Assembly (NCBI GenBank): GCA_938092135.1
Contig: CALLJL010000002.1
Coordinates: forward strand, 62,001 to 126,000
Direction of reading: 5' to 3'
Length of the DNA stretch: 64,000 nt
Source: an uncultured bacterium
Lineage (GTDB): Bacteria > Acidobacteriota > Aminicenantia > Aminicenantales > CALLJL01
Positions within the stretch are counted from its first letter, which is position 1. The number at the start of each line of letters is the position of its first letter. The notes beneath the pieces were generated by a model that saw only the letters and a list, made by a program, of their open reading frames with translations, did not search any database and was not told where the DNA came from. Shown in pieces: positions 7,946 through 16,345 of this stretch. Both the position numbers and the translations under genes were made by a program.

Positions 7946-10024
7946 TTATTTTTTCTCCTTCAACGTCTCCATGAGTCGCCGGATTTCAGGTTGATCGGGG
8001 ACAAGCTCTAAGGATCTCTGAAAGGCTTGAAGGGCTTCCGCCTTCTGACCAAGCTGCAGATGGCATTCACCGGCTAAATTAAGGAGGTGAATATTAAGAC
8101 CATAATGGGCAATAGCCTGATCTATAACCTTCAAAGCTCTTTCAAATTGATTCACATTTCTATAGGCTGTCGCCAAAGAAAACATAATTTCATAACGAGG
8201 GGGATTCTTTGGATCCAGGAAAGGAGCCAGAAGATCAATTACTTTTCCAAATTCACCTTTCTGCGCATAGACTTGAGCTAAGTTCAGGGAAAAATCAGGG
8301 GAATCGGGATGGTAAGAATGAGCTTTGGCAAGATAAATTTCGGCTTCATCTAAACGACCAAGATTAAATAGCTGGGAACCGATAATGAAATCATAAAGAG
8401 GATTGGAGGAGTTTGGAAGAATCCTCGAGTGGACCCAGGGACGAGGAATAACTTTCTGATGGCTTAAATCAAATTCTTCTTGGCCGGTGCTAATTTCTCT
8501 GTCCCCCAACAATAAACTTACTTTAACTTGATAATGGGCCGGGGCAAAGCTGGCTAAAGAGATAGGCTCGATTATATAGGGCCAATCAGCATATTCATTG
8601 GCCCTTCGAACTAGGGACCAGACCTCAAGCCCCTCCCGCAAAAGGGAATAACGGAGAGACGCCTTGGCGCTTTCCTCTTTGGACAAATCTTTTATCTGAA
8701 AAGCCAGAAAAAGGGTTTCTACTTGGCTAAAAATTCGGCTGGGCTGAGCATAAATTTGAACTTGACCAAAACGAAAGGCCTTGAGGTTGTTAATCGGACC
8801 TTCCTGTCTGGAAATTTTATAGCCCAGAAGAAGGGGGGTAATTCGAGGGCCTTCTCCTTTCGATACCTCTAGGATCTGATCATAGGAAGTAAATTCCTTA
8901 GAAACTTCATTTTTAATCAAAATAGATAAACGGTACCGTCCGGGAACTAAGGGAAAGAGGTCATGGAGATTAAAGGGTTGATGGGAAGCTGCCGCTAATT
9001 GATTCCGATCGAGGTTTAAGGTAACCGATCGATCAAATTGATAGATCATTTTACCATCAAGCGTGGTTACACTCACATTAACTTTAAGATGAGTGAAAAA
9101 TTTATTGCTCTCAATCTGCTCAACCGAAAGGCGCTGGGGTTCCACAGCTAAATGAACAAAGGGGAACTCTCTTTCGCCTTCAATCACTTTTATTAGGGCA
9201 TTGCAATCAATATAGTTGGCCGTATATTCGACTTCCACGATATCCTTATATTGAAGAAATTTCTGAGCATATTTTTCTTCTACCAGCCGTCTTGGGGTTG
9301 TCTCAATCCTTTGAACCAGAATATCAGAAGAAAGACTTGGCCGACCAATCGAAATCGACTCTTCTCCTGGGATCAGACTTAATGAAACATTAGCCAATTC
9401 AGGCTCTATTTCTCGCAATTGTTCATAGGCAGCTTGATAATCTATGGGGTCACCTTCATAGGAGGTCAAAAGAGCCTGCGGGCCGTCTTTCGAGGGACTG
9501 TAAAGACGATACTCCCCGATGCCGCCTTGCTGGAAAAACACCAGATGAAAGGCAGGAGGTAAACCCAATTCAGTCTTTCCTTGGTAGAACCAGACCTCAC
9601 AGGGATAAATGGCTGTTTTTCCAGAGAAACGTTGGATATCATTGGGCTCGCCTAGAATAATATACATTCGACCTCGGTCCGTCATCCAGCCAGGTTTAGG
9701 GCTTTCCCGAAAGAAATGATTAGCATAATTTATGCGGCGATAATGCTCGGTCTTGAATTCATTTTCAGGCGTCGAAGGATTAGGGTCGCGATGCTTCCAA
9801 AAGGCTTCAATAAACATATCTCTTTCCCGGTCAGTCGCGAGCTGTAGAAAGACCTCTCTTTCCAGAGGAGTAATGATATAAACTACTTCCTCTTCCAGCC
9901 ATTTCCTGTATTTCTCAGGCAAGGAAGAAACAGAAATTTTTTTCTGTCCGCTCAGGGGAGGGAAAAATAAAAGGAAAATTAGGAAAAAACTAACGGCTAT
10001 TGAAAATATTATCTTTCTTCTCAA
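7946..10024 (-). CDS. GWxTD-domain protein with C-terminal TPR array (first gene of the operon)
   Basis: About 692 residues. An N-terminal membrane or signal segment (about 5-25) precedes the GWxTD core (VVYIITPLEREVFLQL, FIEAFWKHRDPNP, GWMTDRGRMYIILGEP). A long beta-rich middle region and four TPR-like repeats near the C-terminus (SLNLAQVYAQKGEFGKVIDL; LNLAGECHLQLGQKAEALQA) follow. I chose TTG 10024 because AGAGGTG lies six bases upstream; GTG 10033 is in frame but has no ribosome site. It leads the operon 10024 to 4825. The TPR fusion and the two lipoprotein paralogs suggest one envelope complex, but no function is known. Confidence 0.85.
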   Translation of the reverse strand: MRRKIIFSIAVSFFLIFLLFFPPLSGQKKISVSSLPEKYRKWLEEEVVYIITPLEREVFLQLATDRERDMFIEAFWKHRDPNPSTPENEFKTEHYRRINYANHFFRESPKPGWMTDRGRMYIILGEPNDIQRFSGKTAIYPCEVWFYQGKTELGLPPAFHLVFFQQGGIGEYRLYSPSKDGPQALLTSYEGDPIDYQAAYEQLREIEPELANVSLSLIPGEESISIGRPSLSSDILVQRIETTPRRLVEEKYAQKFLQYKDIVEVEYTANYIDCNALIKVIEGEREFPFVHLAVEPQRLSVEQIESNKFFTHLKVNVSVTTLDGKMIYQFDRSVTLNLDRNQLAAASHQPFNLHDLFPLVPGRYRLSILIKNEVSKEFTSYDQILEVSKGEGPRITPLLLGYKISRQEGPINNLKAFRFGQVQIYAQPSRIFSQVETLFLAFQIKDLSKEESAKASLRYSLLREGLEVWSLVRRANEYADWPYIIEPISLASFAPAHYQVKVSLLLGDREISTGQEEFDLSHQKVIPRPWVHSRILPNSSNPLYDFIIGSQLFNLGRLDEAEIYLAKAHSYHPDSPDFSLNLAQVYAQKGEFGKVIDLLAPFLDPKNPPRYEIMFSLATAYRNVNQFERALKVIDQAIAHYGLNIHLLNLAGECHLQLGQKAEALQAFQRSLELVPDQPEIRRLMETLKEKK

Positions 10025-10071
10025 GGTTAGCACCTCTTAAGAGTCAACTCTAATCCAGCGACTCTAAATTA

Positions 10072-10100
10072 AATATAATCTTTAAAGGAAGAAAAAGCAA
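10072..10100 (-). promoter_or_regulatory. Sigma-70-type promoter of the GWxTD operon
   Basis: On the minus strand TTGCTT (10095-10100), 17 bases, TATATT (10072-10077); predicted start near 10065. Between start and gene lies an AGAGTC...GACTCT inverted repeat (about 10032-10064). The rest of 10101-10283 is AT-rich with no gene that I can see. Confidence 0.5.
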
Positions 10101-10283
10101 TTAAAGCCAACTGGCCTTATACTTAGGAAATGAGAATAAAAAGAAATAAAAAGAAAGATTCGACAATTTACGGGTAAATAGTCTAAAAATTAGAAAAATA
10201 TTTTTATCCCTTTAAAATTTTATCCTAATTAAATAGCCAAATTAAGATAAAAAATGAAGGCCTGAAACTTCTTTTTTAGGTCG

Positions 10284-11633
10284 TCAATTTTTCGTTTTTG
10301 TCCCTTCGGCCAGTAGTTGCTCGATTGTTCTCAATTTCGAAATTACTTCTTCTCCTTGTTTATATAGAAAGGCAATCTTATTCTGGAGTAAAGGGTCATC
10401 GTTTTCCCGAAGGAAACCCTGCTCAATTACTTTCTTCCATTCCTTAGTCCCGGGAATAGGCGAAAAAAAAGCCAAACGGGGTCTGAGGCCAAGGCGAACT
10501 ATTTCTTTTACATCCCTTTCCAACTGATTCCAATTTTGATAAGGCAATCCGGCAAGCAGATAAACATTCAACTGGTTTCGAGAGAAGCCAGCGGCTTCCA
10601 GATTATTGACGGCCTCCATAAGATCTTCAGGTAAAACTTTGGGTGAATATTCCTTGAGCCAGTTTGGATCCAGAGACTCCTGGGAAAGATAAATTGACTG
10701 GAAGCCAGCCGCTTTCATCAGCTGAGCCAATTCTAAATCGATGGCCTGAACATGGAGTCCGTTGGGTGAGTGAAGAAAAATTGAAAGGGAATTTTTGATA
10801 ATCCCCTTCAAAATTGGCTTAAAATGGAAGGGACTTCCCAAAAGAAGGGCATCATCATAAAAAGCTAGATTCTGGCACCCCATAGCCTCAACCATATATT
10901 TGATATCTGCTATGATTTGAATTGGCTTTTTCTGCTCGAAACGGGGGAAAAGCAATGAACTGGCACAATAGGTACAACGAAAAGGACAACCTCGAGAAGT
11001 TATTAAGGGCAAGGTCTCTTTATTTCTTAATAGGTCATAGGCTGGAAGAGGGAGATCGTCCAAATTTTCAAACTCCTTTTCTTGAACCAACCGATTTCCC
11101 AAAATAGAGCGAAGAAGCGGTAGGATTTGGTTTTCTCCGGGCCCACTGATAATAAAATCGGCCCCGCTATGGCGGCGGGCGTGATCGGGAAGTAAGGTCG
11201 GATAGACGCCACCTAAAATTATGGGGACATGGCCAAATCTCTGTCGAACCAGCTCACAAACCAATTGAACCCCTGGATACCAGTAAGTCATCCCACAGGT
11301 AACAAGAACGGCCTCGGGCGTGGGCATTTGATTTAGCTCTTCTTTGAATAATTCTAGAGGAAGTCCATACCGAGAAAATTTTCGGGGCACAAATTTTAAG
11401 ACTTCTGGTTTATTTATCTCTTCTTTGGGAAAAGGTCCGCGGCCATCGGGCTTGGATAAATATTTTCGGCCTAATCGGGGATGGAAGCGATCAAGGCAAT
11501 CAATGAAATGAATCTCAAAGCCCGTATATTGTCGAACTATCGCAGCGATTTGGAGCAAACCCAGCGGCTTCAGCCAAAAATCATAGGCTGTAAAATCATA
11601 AATCCAGGGATTGATAAAAAGTAAATGTTTCAC
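10284..11633 (-). CDS. B12-binding-domain radical SAM protein
   Basis: 449 residues. The N-terminal 190 residues look like a B12-binding-type Rossmann region (FINPWIYDFTAYDFWLKPLGLLQIAAIVR; LVTCGMTYWYPGVQLVCELV; ILGGVYPTLLPDHA), though no clear DxHxxG cobalamin motif is seen. A radical SAM core follows with the cluster motif CPFRCTYC near residue 216 and a TIM-barrel region (YLLAGLPYQNWNQLERDVKEI). Members of this broad class methylate or rearrange diverse substrates; the substrate cannot be named. The start is GTG, with no clear Shine-Dalgarno site. It lies just downstream of tRNA-Leu on the same strand, separated by a hairpin. Confidence 0.85.
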   Translation of the reverse strand: MKHLLFINPWIYDFTAYDFWLKPLGLLQIAAIVRQYTGFEIHFIDCLDRFHPRLGRKYLSKPDGRGPFPKEEINKPEVLKFVPRKFSRYGLPLELFKEELNQMPTPEAVLVTCGMTYWYPGVQLVCELVRQRFGHVPIILGGVYPTLLPDHARRHSGADFIISGPGENQILPLLRSILGNRLVQEKEFENLDDLPLPAYDLLRNKETLPLITSRGCPFRCTYCASSLLFPRFEQKKPIQIIADIKYMVEAMGCQNLAFYDDALLLGSPFHFKPILKGIIKNSLSIFLHSPNGLHVQAIDLELAQLMKAAGFQSIYLSQESLDPNWLKEYSPKVLPEDLMEAVNNLEAAGFSRNQLNVYLLAGLPYQNWNQLERDVKEIVRLGLRPRLAFFSPIPGTKEWKKVIEQGFLRENDDPLLQNKIAFLYKQGEEVISKLRTIEQLLAEGTKTKN

Positions 11634-11644
11634 CGACTAAGCCG

Positions 11645-11683
11645 AAAAAAGCGGGCGGGGGATGAATTTCGGTTCTATCCCCC
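11645..11683 (-). terminator. Hairpin with U-tract after tRNA-Leu
   Basis: On the minus strand GGGGGAT, a 13-base loop, ATCCCCC, then GCCCGC and six T. It begins three bases after the tRNA 3' end. The six bases between stem and T-run make it a suboptimal terminator; it could instead let some transcripts continue into the radical SAM gene. Confidence 0.5.
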
Positions 11684-11685
11684 AA

Positions 11686-11769
11686 TGCGGAAGGTGGGAC
11701 TCGAACCCACACGGCCTTTCGGCCATAAACTCCTGAGGCTTACGCGTCTACCAGTTCCGCCACTTCCGC
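11686..11769 (-). tRNA. tRNA-Leu (anticodon CAG)
   Basis: 84 nucleotides in class II form. Acceptor GCGGAAG pairs with CTTCCGC; discriminator is A. The anticodon stem TAAGC/GTTTA encloses CTCAGGA with anticodon CAG. There is a long variable arm GGCCGAAAGGCC and a T arm GTGGG-TTCGAGT-CCCAC. The 3' CCA is not encoded (the genome reads TTG). Confidence 0.97.
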
Positions 11770-11780
11770 ATTCACTGATA

Positions 11781-11809
11781 ATTATAACGATAAAGGTAAT
11801 GTAGGTAAA
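11781..11809 (-). promoter_or_regulatory. Promoter of tRNA-Leu
   Basis: Minus strand TTTACC (11804-11809), 17 bases, TATAAT (11781-11786). Predicted start near 11774, about five bases before the mature tRNA 5' end. Confidence 0.7.
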
Positions 11810-11815
11810 GAGGTC

Positions 11816-11844
11816 TTGACAAAAGGAGCCTGGCCCTTTATTTT
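11816..11844 (+). promoter_or_regulatory. Promoter of the baeRF-like gene
   Basis: TTGACA (11816-11821), 17 bases, TATTTT (11839-11844). Predicted start near 11851, placing the perfect hairpin 11857-11886 at the 5' end of the mRNA. The -35 region is back to back with the tRNA-Leu promoter. Confidence 0.6.
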
Positions 11845-11856
11845 TATTTCCCCGAT

Positions 11857-11886
11857 GGGAAAATCAGATTTCTTTCTGATTTTCCC
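11857..11886 (+). promoter_or_regulatory. Perfect 12-bp hairpin in the 5' leader
   Basis: GGGAAAATCAGA, loop TTTCTT, TCTGATTTTCCC, followed by CAATTTTTATTTT and then the AAGGAG site and ATG 11911. It is placed like an attenuator or a 5' stabilising stem. The tail is T-rich but not a clean T-run, so premature termination is only one possibility. Confidence 0.6.
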
Positions 11887-11910
11887 CAATTTTTATTTTA
11901 AGGAGAAAGA

Positions 11911-13056
11911 ATGGCCTATTTCGATCGCGAAGATATTGAAAAACTTTCTCTTTTGAAAACTGAACCCTACTGGGTAACCTCGGTTTTTCTTTCGACTGAC
12001 AAAAGTCTTCAGAGCAAAAAGGAAATTGCCCTAAACTTTAAAAACCTCATCGCCGAGGGACGCAATCGTCTCAGCTCCTTAGAGATCAATAAAGAAATAT
12101 TCAGTTCCCTCGAAAGCGATCTGGAGAATATTTCTCAACATGTCTCTCTTCAATTAAATTCCCAACATCATCCAGGTTTAGCCCTTTTTAGCTGCTCGGC
12201 CAAAGGAATTTTTACAACCTATAATTTGCCCCATCCTCCCCGCAATCGCCTTGTTTTCGATCCTAATCCCTATGTTCGACCGCTCATTGCTATCCTTGAA
12301 CGCTATCACCGAATTTTGACCCTTGTTTTAAGTCGCCGGGAAGCCAAGTGGTATAAAGTCTTCATGGGCGAGGCTTCTGTCGTTGAATCCCTTTCCTCCG
12401 ATGTTCCAGGAAAAGTAAGAGAGGGCGGCTGGGAAGGTTACGAGTCAAAGCGGATTGAACGCCATATTGAGGCCCATGTCCATGATCATTTAAAAAAGGT
12501 AAGCCAGCGGACCTTTGAGCTTTTTAAAAAAAATAAATTTGATTGGCTTTTCTTGGCCTGTGAAGATAAACTCCTGACCGATTTTGAGCCTCTCCTTCAC
12601 ACTTATCTTAAGGAAAGATTAAAAGGAAGAATTAAAGCCAAGATAGCCGACACAATTGAAAAAATAAAAAAAGAAACAATTGATTTAGAGATTAAATTGA
12701 AAAAAGAAGAAGAAGATCAGACAGTCCAAAGATTTATCGCCGAATTAGAGGCAGGAGGAAACGTTGTGGCTGGGTTAAAAGAAACTTTGCGTCAGCTAAA
12801 TAATAATAATGTTCAACTCCTTCTCGTCACTCATAATTTCTCCCGTAACGGTCGTTTCTGTCCCGCCTGTCAGCTTCTTTTCCTTGAGGAAAAAGAATGC
12901 CCATCCTGCCAAAAACCAACAAAAGAAGCTAGCGATATTGTTGACGAAGCCCTAGGCTTGGCTATGCTCCGGAACTGTCCAGTTCGACAAATTACGCCTC
13001 CATCAAAACTCGATCGATACGGCAAGATTGGGGCCTTCCTCCATTATAAGTCTTAA
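11911..13056 (+). CDS. Bacterial archaeo-eukaryotic release factor (baeRF)-like protein
   Basis: 381 residues. The middle part (about 130-250) resembles the eRF1/Pelota core domain (LVLSRREAKWYKVFMGE; KRIERHIEAHVHDHLKKV), and the C-terminal 110 residues resemble the L7Ae-like third domain of eRF1 with an embedded zinc-ribbon (FCPAC...CPSC) and a closing block GLAMLRNCPVRQI. The N-terminus (LLKTEPYWVTSVFLSTD) fits baeRF family 10-type proteins. These are thought to act on ribosomes but are mostly uncharacterised. AAGGAG precedes ATG 11911. It is a single-gene unit with its own promoter and leader hairpin. Confidence 0.7.
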   Translation: MAYFDREDIEKLSLLKTEPYWVTSVFLSTDKSLQSKKEIALNFKNLIAEGRNRLSSLEINKEIFSSLESDLENISQHVSLQLNSQHHPGLALFSCSAKGIFTTYNLPHPPRNRLVFDPNPYVRPLIAILERYHRILTLVLSRREAKWYKVFMGEASVVESLSSDVPGKVREGGWEGYESKRIERHIEAHVHDHLKKVSQRTFELFKKNKFDWLFLACEDKLLTDFEPLLHTYLKERLKGRIKAKIADTIEKIKKETIDLEIKLKKEEEDQTVQRFIAELEAGGNVVAGLKETLRQLNNNNVQLLLVTHNFSRNGRFCPACQLLFLEEKECPSCQKPTKEASDIVDEALGLAMLRNCPVRQITPPSKLDRYGKIGAFLHYKS

Positions 13057-13267
13057 AAAATATTATTAAGAGGAGAAGGAAAAGAAAAAAATCAGATTTG
13101 AATAAAGAATCAGATTTATCGAAATTTAAATAAACTTCAGATAGATAATCTTTTTCTTTTAATTAATTTAATTTTTCGTCTATCGATTAAACCGTAAAGT
13201 ATGCTTTCTTTTAAACGAAACAACCACTTTTTATTCTAACAAATTTTAACCCTGGCCCTTCAACCCC

Positions 13268-16200
13268 TTATTTCAAATCTTTAAAGGAAACCTTTTCCAC
13301 AAGACTATAAATTGTAGGAATAACAAAAAGAGTAAGAAATGTCGTCACTATCAAACCGGAAAGAACAGTAATGGCTAGGGGTGATCTCATTTCGGCACCC
13401 GTCGTTCGGCTGAGAGCCATGGGTAAAAGACCAAGGATAGTCGTTAGGGCTGTTAAAAGGACTGGACGAAAACGAGTGACAGCCCCTTCAATAATGGCCT
13501 CCCTTTTTTCCATACCCCAGCGACGCCAGAGCTGGTTGATGTAATCAATCATGACAATTCCGTTATTGACGGCAATGCCGGCGAGCAAAATGAAACCAAT
13601 CCAGACCGGCAAATTAATTGGTTTACCAGTAATAAGAAGGCCAAAGACAACTCCAATAAGACCAAGGGGAATCGTAAACATGATCACAAAGGGGTGAAGG
13701 AAGGATTCAAATTGGGAGGCCATCACCATGTAGACAAGAACAACCGCCAAGGCAAAGGCGAGGGCCAAGGTTTTAAAGGCGTCCTGCATTTGCTGATACT
13801 GACCACCATATTCAATAAAATAACCGGGAGGAAGAGTTTTCTCCAGGGAAGCCAGTCGATTTTTAATCTCTCTGGTGACACTGCCCACATCGCGTCCAAA
13901 AATATTGGCCGTAACGCTGACCTTTCGGGCCTGATTTTCCCGAATAATCTGAATTGGGCCCTCACCTCGTTTGAGGTCAACCACCTGGTTAAGGGTAATA
14001 ATTTTGTTATAAGAAGTTAGAATGGGGGTGGTAAGTACTTCCCTTAAATTTTTACGATATTTTTCCTTGAACCAAACCCGGACATCTATTTCTTCCCCAG
14101 CTTGACGATAGCGGGTTGCCACGCGGCCTAAAGTGGCCGTTTGAAGAGAGGAGGCAATTTGATTGACCGTTAAGCCAAGACGGGCTGCTCTTTCTCGGTC
14201 AATATAAATTTGATACTCAGGGCGACCAGCTGAAAAAGTGTGGGTAATGTCTCTTAATCCTTCTATATCTTGAATCTTTCCAACTATATTATCAGCAATA
14301 TTTTTTAAAACTGAGATTTCTTTACCAAAAATTTTAATTTCCACAGGTGTCTGGCTGCCAAAAAACATCTGGCTCATATCAATAGCCTCGATTTTAACCT
14401 TTTCCAACTTGGGCAACTGTTTTCGGACATCTTCAAGAATTTCCTTGTCCAACCTTTTTCTCTTTTCTTTTTGAACAAGACCAATCCAGATAATAGCTTC
14501 ATGCGGACCAGTAGCGGCAAAGCCAGAGGCCAGGTCGGTGGGATCTTCCTCCGAGGCTGAGCCAACCTGAGAAGAAACCATCTGAACTTCAGGTTGGCGA
14601 ATCATGAGATCCTCAATCATGGCTACTACTCTGTCTGTTTCCTCCAAAGCCGTCCCCACGGGCATTTCTACTTTAAGAAGAATCATCCGCCGATCGCCAG
14701 AGGGCATGAATTCAGTACCAATAATTGGAATTAAAGCTAAGGAAATGACAAAAAACAGGCCAGCAGTAACCAATACTCGGACTCGGTGGCGAAGAACAGA
14801 AGTAAGCAGCCGACGATAAAATTTTCTTGCTCCTTCGAATTGTCTCTTGGTAGGCTTTGGATTGCCCTCTTGGCTTTGGAAAAGGAGAGAAGAAAAAAGA
14901 GGAACAATGGTTAAGGCAACGAAAAGAGAAGCTATAAGAGAAAAAGCAACCGAAAGAGCTAACCCCTGCGTCAATTTGGCCGTAATCCCAGTGGAAAAAA
15001 CAACGGGCAAGAAAACAATAATTGTGGTCAAGGTTGAGGCTGTAATTGCCATCCCTACTTCGGATGCTCCCACAATGGCTGCAGCCGTGGCTGCCTTGCC
15101 CATTTCAATATGGCGAAAAGTGTTCTCAATAACCACGATGGCGTTATCAACAAGCATGCCTACTCCCAAGGTTAATCCACCAAGGGTCAAAAGGTTTATG
15201 GTATAGCCAGCAGCATAGAGGGCAATAAAAGTAGTTATTATTGATAGAGGGATAGCCAGAGCGATTGTCAGAGTTGGGCGCCAGTTTCTAAGAAAAAGAA
15301 AAATCAACAGGATAGCCAGAAGACCTCCCTGCCAGGCTGTATCAAAAGTTCGATTAATAACCCGCTTGATCATATCAGCCTGGTCCATGGCCGCAAAGAA
15401 TTTTATATCTGGCGGCAGTGTGGGAATGATCTTTTCCAGCTCCTTTTTGACTCGATCGCCCACCTGAGCGGTGTTTGCACCTGAGCGCTTATTAACAATT
15501 AGAAATACCCCCTTTTCTTTTTGGATGCGGCCGAGATAACGGGTTTCTTTAAGGCCATCAGTAACTTCAGCTACATCGCTAATATAAATCAATTCACCCT
15601 TTGGTGTCTGGCCGATAACCGTTCTTCGAATATCATCCAGACTCTCAAATTCAGCTAACGTTCTAACCAGATAATCAGCCTGACGTTCTAAGACGTAACC
15701 AGCAGGCATATTCAAATTTTCCAAACGAAGAGCGGCAATAATTCGATCAAGGGAAAGATTACGACTTTCAAGAGCCGCCTTATCCACATTAATCTGAATT
15801 TCCCTGATATCAGTAGAAAAAACGCGGGCTGAAGCCACTCCATCCAGCCTTTCCAGCCTGGGTGCAACCTCATCCTCGATCAATTTTTTTAGCTCGGCTG
15901 TAGGCCTCTGGGCAGTGATTCCATAGAAAATAACCGGCATCTGCCCGAGATTGAACTTTACTACAAGCGGGTCAGTGGCGCCTTCAGGTAGTTGATTGCG
16001 ATAAAGGCTGATTTGATCCCTGATATCCTGGGCGGCAAAATCGAGGTTTGTTCCCCACTCAAATTCCACCATGACCACCGACGCCCCCTCAGCGCTAATG
16101 GAAGAGACTTTCTTGACCCGAACGATGGAACTAACAATTTGTTCTATGGGCTTGGTAATTGATTTTTCAATATCTTCGGGTGAGGCCCCGCGATAAACGG

Positions 16201-16345
16201 TGATGATTGAAACTGTAGGAAATTCAAGGTCAGGAAAAAAATCCAGGCCAAGACGACTAAAAGCAATAAACCCCACGATGACCAAAATCATGGCCATCAT
16301 GGAGGCTGTAACTCGCCTTTTAACAGAAAATTCTGGGAGCTTCAT
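13268..16345 (-). CDS. RND-family efflux transporter, inner-membrane pump
   Basis: 1025 residues, the normal length for the HAE1/AcrB class. It has the N-terminal helix (KRRVTASMMAMILVIVGFIAFSRLGLDFFPDLEFP), two large periplasmic loops, and 12 expected membrane helices. TM4 has GVGMLVDNAIVVIENTFRH: one Asp is kept where AcrB has Asp-Asp, as in many SwrC/MdtB-like relatives. A matching block (AGIAVNNGIVMIDYINQLW) lies in the second half. Start ATG overlaps the adaptor stop by 4 bases. It is the last gene of tetR-tolC-adaptor-pump. The substrate is not predictable. Confidence 0.95.
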   Translation of the reverse strand: MKLPEFSVKRRVTASMMAMILVIVGFIAFSRLGLDFFPDLEFPTVSIITVYRGASPEDIEKSITKPIEQIVSSIVRVKKVSSISAEGASVVMVEFEWGTNLDFAAQDIRDQISLYRNQLPEGATDPLVVKFNLGQMPVIFYGITAQRPTAELKKLIEDEVAPRLERLDGVASARVFSTDIREIQINVDKAALESRNLSLDRIIAALRLENLNMPAGYVLERQADYLVRTLAEFESLDDIRRTVIGQTPKGELIYISDVAEVTDGLKETRYLGRIQKEKGVFLIVNKRSGANTAQVGDRVKKELEKIIPTLPPDIKFFAAMDQADMIKRVINRTFDTAWQGGLLAILLIFLFLRNWRPTLTIALAIPLSIITTFIALYAAGYTINLLTLGGLTLGVGMLVDNAIVVIENTFRHIEMGKAATAAAIVGASEVGMAITASTLTTIIVFLPVVFSTGITAKLTQGLALSVAFSLIASLFVALTIVPLFSSLLFQSQEGNPKPTKRQFEGARKFYRRLLTSVLRHRVRVLVTAGLFFVISLALIPIIGTEFMPSGDRRMILLKVEMPVGTALEETDRVVAMIEDLMIRQPEVQMVSSQVGSASEEDPTDLASGFAATGPHEAIIWIGLVQKEKRKRLDKEILEDVRKQLPKLEKVKIEAIDMSQMFFGSQTPVEIKIFGKEISVLKNIADNIVGKIQDIEGLRDITHTFSAGRPEYQIYIDRERAARLGLTVNQIASSLQTATLGRVATRYRQAGEEIDVRVWFKEKYRKNLREVLTTPILTSYNKIITLNQVVDLKRGEGPIQIIRENQARKVSVTANIFGRDVGSVTREIKNRLASLEKTLPPGYFIEYGGQYQQMQDAFKTLALAFALAVVLVYMVMASQFESFLHPFVIMFTIPLGLIGVVFGLLITGKPINLPVWIGFILLAGIAVNNGIVMIDYINQLWRRWGMEKREAIIEGAVTRFRPVLLTALTTILGLLPMALSRTTGAEMRSPLAITVLSGLIVTTFLTLFVIPTIYSLVEKVSFKDLK

